A stretch of 64,000 nucleotides of DNA from Ignavibacteria bacterium. GTDB taxonomy: Bacteria; Bacteroidota; Ignavibacteria; Kapaibacteriales; UBA4661. Location: the NCBI GenBank assembly GCA_014654705.1, contig JACVZY010000059.1:248001-312000 (forward strand). Direction: 5' to 3'. Every line of letters starts with the position of its first letter. Position 1 is the first letter of the stretch. The position numbers and the translations under genes are program-made. The notes beneath the pieces were generated by a model. It was given only the letters and a program-made list of their open reading frames with translations. It ran no database searches and had not been told where the DNA came from. Positions 62,239-64,000 of the stretch are shown piece by piece.

Positions 62239-62595
62239 ATGAGCCACGATGTAGAAAGCGTTTGTTGGGGAATGGTATTTGCCGTAGGGAATATTGTTCT
62301 TGCGGTTAGCATCTTCCACATTGCGCTCCGCCAAACTAATACAACTGTGTTTCTGCGGTTTGTTTTTGGTAGTATGGCTGGACGCATGGTCATAACGCTC
62401 TTTGCAGTCTGGTACGCCCTGCGCGTATGGCATCTTGCTATGATACCTTTCGTTCTAACGCTGTTGACGTTGTATATTGCAGGACTAGGTGTAGAAATTA
62501 TTGTTCTTCACCGAAAGCAGTTGTCAATCTCCCGCGCTCAGTATGCTGCGAAGCTAATGAAATCAGATGTGCTGACCGATAATGCACAAGGATAG
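62239..62595 (+). CDS. AtpI-like four-helix membrane protein
   Basis: 118 residues with four predicted helices (GMVFAVGNIVLAVSIFHIAL, FLRFVFGSMAGRMVITLFAV, WHLAMIPFVLTLLTLYIAGL) and a basic cytoplasmic tail. Similar small proteins sit between atpZ and atpB in Bacteroidota and Chlorobiota; sequence conservation is low, and assignment rests on position and topology. A role in c-ring assembly like AtpI is inferred. Confidence 0.75.
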   Translation: MSHDVESVCWGMVFAVGNIVLAVSIFHIALRQTNTTVFLRFVFGSMAGRMVITLFAVWYALRVWHLAMIPFVLTLLTLYIAGLGVEIIVLHRKQLSISRAQYAAKLMKSDVLTDNAQG

Positions 62596-62667
62596 AGTAA
62601 CTACTATTACTCATCCCGACAAAACAGATAACTACAATACTCATTTCACTTTTCACGCCCGGACAGT

Positions 62668-63726
62668 ATGAACGCTGATACGCATTCCACACCTGCCGAA
62701 CAGCCACAACCGTCTCACACGGATTCTACCCACAACGCCACAGCTGCTATGGCTGGTGCAGCATCGGGCGGACACGATGCTCATGGCGCATCGCACGATG
62801 TTCCGCCTGAGCAAGTATTTAACCACCTTCTTGGTGAACTCGGCGACCATCACGGCTTTGTGCTGTTTGGTCATGTTGCCGATTTGCCGATAATGCTCGT
62901 TGATAATGGTTTCCATGCGTACGCAAGCCCAACGAAAATGGAAGAAGCGGGTATTTTTACCATGCACAAAGGGCATCCCGTGCGCAAGGCAGATATGAAG
63001 CCGCCACAGCTTGACTTGTCCATCACAAATTACGTGATGTTCCAGTGGTTTGCCTTTGTCGTTCTTGCGGCAATAGGTTTTTTTGTTGCCGGTAAGTACA
63101 AAAAAAATCCGAAAAAAGCGCCTAGCGGCTTGCAAAATATGATAGAAACCGTCGTTATTTATTTGCGCGACGAAGTGGTCTATCCAAACGTGAAAGGTGC
63201 CGCCGGAGTGCGTCTGCTGCCGTATTTTATTACGCTTTTCTTTAGTATCTTGCTGATGAATCTTTTTGGTTTGATTCCAGGCGCGCATACAGCAACAGGC
63301 GCAATTGGCGTAACAGCAGGCTTGGCGATTATTGCTTTTTTGGTGATAAATTATACGGCGATTCGCGAATCCGGCATTGGTGCTTGGTTTCACCACCTTT
63401 TGGGCGGTGCGCCGATTGGTCTTGCCCCGATTATGATTCCGATTGAGTTTATGAGCCTTTTCATCAAGCCATTTGTTCTAACGATGCGTCTTTTTGCGAA
63501 TATGACCGCAGGACACATCGTTCTATTGGCATTTGTGGGGCTGATTTTCTTCTTCCGATCTATTGCTGTTGCCCCTGCGAGTGTAGCATTTTCCGTCTTT
63601 ATCTATTTCCTTGAATTGCTTGCTGTCTTTTTGCAAGCATATATCTTCACGATGCTCACTGCTGTCTTTACTGGTATGGCAATTGGCGACCACGCCCACG
63701 ACGAAGTGCATGGAGAGCATCACTAA
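62668..63726 (+). CDS. atpB: F-type ATP synthase subunit a
   Basis: 352 residues, well over the 230-270 of many bacteria, as usual for Bacteroidota. An extended N-terminus of about 100 residues is rich in His, Ala and Ser; five helices follow. The essential proton-channel arginine is in FVLTMRLFANMTAGH, and the C-terminal helix EXXVXXXQAYIF is ELLAVFLQAYIF. The last 15 residues are again His/Asp/Glu-rich (GDHAHDEVHGEHH). Subunit a forms the proton half-channels facing the c-ring. Confidence 0.97.
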   Translation: MNADTHSTPAEQPQPSHTDSTHNATAAMAGAASGGHDAHGASHDVPPEQVFNHLLGELGDHHGFVLFGHVADLPIMLVDNGFHAYASPTKMEEAGIFTMHKGHPVRKADMKPPQLDLSITNYVMFQWFAFVVLAAIGFFVAGKYKKNPKKAPSGLQNMIETVVIYLRDEVVYPNVKGAAGVRLLPYFITLFFSILLMNLFGLIPGAHTATGAIGVTAGLAIIAFLVINYTAIRESGIGAWFHHLLGGAPIGLAPIMIPIEFMSLFIKPFVLTMRLFANMTAGHIVLLAFVGLIFFFRSIAVAPASVAFSVFIYFLELLAVFLQAYIFTMLTAVFTGMAIGDHAHDEVHGEHH

Positions 63727-63796
63727 ATAATACTAAAATACAATAGCAACCAAACTCTTACTGAGTTCATTTTTCAATCACTTTATCTATTTCTTC

Positions 63797-63801
63797 GGAG
63801 G
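63797..63801 (+). promoter_or_regulatory. Strong Shine-Dalgarno site of atpE
   Basis: GGAGG, 8 nt before the atpE ATG at 63810. It stands out because most genes in this window have no such site. Confidence 0.8.
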
Positions 63802-63809
63802 ATTATCCA

Positions 63810-64000
63810 ATGACAAATGCTGCTTTAGCGTATCTTTCTGCGGGCTTAGGCGCAGGTATCGCAATCATCGGTGTTGGTATCGGTATTGGTCAACTTGTAG
63901 CTGCTGCACTCGAAGCAAGCAGCCGCCAGCCTGAAACAATGGGCGATATGCGTACAACGATGATTATCGGCGCTGCTCTTATCGAGGGTGCCGCATTCTT
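63810..64000 (+). CDS. atpE: F-type ATP synthase subunit c, N-terminal part
   Basis: The first 63 codons, cut by the right edge. Helix 1 is Gly-rich (GLGAGIAIIGVGIGIG), the polar loop is SRQPE, and helix 2 carries the ion-binding glutamate in IIGAALIEGAAF. A Gln follows helix 1's GIGIG at the position of the sodium ligand in Ilyobacter, but the residue after the key Glu is Gly rather than Ser, so proton coupling is more likely. It follows atpB by 83 nt and has a strong ribosome site. Confidence 0.96.
   Translation, partial: MTNAALAYLSAGLGAGIAIIGVGIGIGQLVAAALEASSRQPETMGDMRTTMIIGAALIEGAAF

Noticed and set aside
63870-63990. Sodium-coupled subunit c
   Set aside because: A Gln sits at one sodium-ligand position, but the Ser after the key Glu is Gly; evidence is insufficient, proton coupling is more likely.
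1-64000. Defence island, prophage, insertion sequence or CRISPR array
   Set aside because: No transposase, integrase, Cas, restriction or phage structural genes and no direct-repeat arrays were seen.

Overview
The window looks like chromosomal DNA from the Bacteroidota/Chlorobiota (FCB) side of the bacteria, possibly an Ignavibacteria- or Kapaibacteria-like lineage. Four things point there. (1) Two secreted proteins end in type IX secretion (Por) sorting domains. (2) Several promoters fit the Bacteroidota sigma-ABfr pattern TTTG-N19-TAnnTTTG; the one before the ATP synthase operon at 61809-61839 is a perfect match. (3) Most starts lack a Shine-Dalgarno site and sit behind G-poor A/C/T leaders; atpE and the E1-beta gene are exceptions. 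(4) Families common in that group are present: DUF2911, CcmD-like, b558-type SdhC, DUF4038, YtxJ/BrxC, long His-rich AtpB. The species cannot be fixed from the sequence.

Layout. 1-4508 (minus): DUF2911 lipoprotein-like/secreted protein, thiolase, a well-conserved 472-residue protein of unknown function, and the start of a UDP-glucuronate decarboxylase-type epimerase cut by the window edge. 4709-13647 (plus): queF, queD, an ACT-domain protein, gltX, an NtrC-type response regulator, an E1-beta dehydrogenase subunit and a large secreted BNR/sortilin-repeat protein. 13763-19412: orphan sdhC, a renalase-like flavoprotein, a conserved secreted protein often called asparagine synthetase B, and a periplasmic-TPR/cytoplasmic adenylate cyclase with a tiny membrane protein upstream. 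19674-25548: M24 peptidase, a VIT-domain T9SS cargo protein with its outer membrane barrel neighbour, and a CtpA protease. 25654-33342 (minus): smc and mreBCD with a DinB/MDMPI-type enzyme. 33607-38507 (minus): POT transporter, CcmD-like peptide, nadE, moxR. 38786-55615 (plus): gyrA, ferredoxin, YfhO-like membrane protein, maf, a DUF5060/DUF4038 T9SS glycosidase, a 2Fe-2S thioredoxin-like ferredoxin, argH, hpnE, aspartate aminotransferase, bacilliredoxin-like brxC, lipA, a metallo-beta-lactamase-fold hydrolase and mnmG. 55667-64000: GH18-like protein, tRNA-Asn (minus), an M16 subunit lacking the zinc motif, a carbamoyltransferase, a doubtful small ORF, DUF2237, trxA, then atpZ, an AtpI-like protein, atpB and the start of atpE.

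Most of this is core metabolism, cell shape, chromosome maintenance and translation, arranged in short operons. I see no CRISPR array, insertion sequence, prophage, toxin pair or defence island. The things most worth a second look are the intergenic inverted-repeat elements, the set of FCB promoters, the M16 and VIT proteins that have lost expected catalytic or binding modules, the signs of bacillithiol use, and the several subunits (SdhC, CcmD, E1-beta, MoxR) that sit away from their usual partners.
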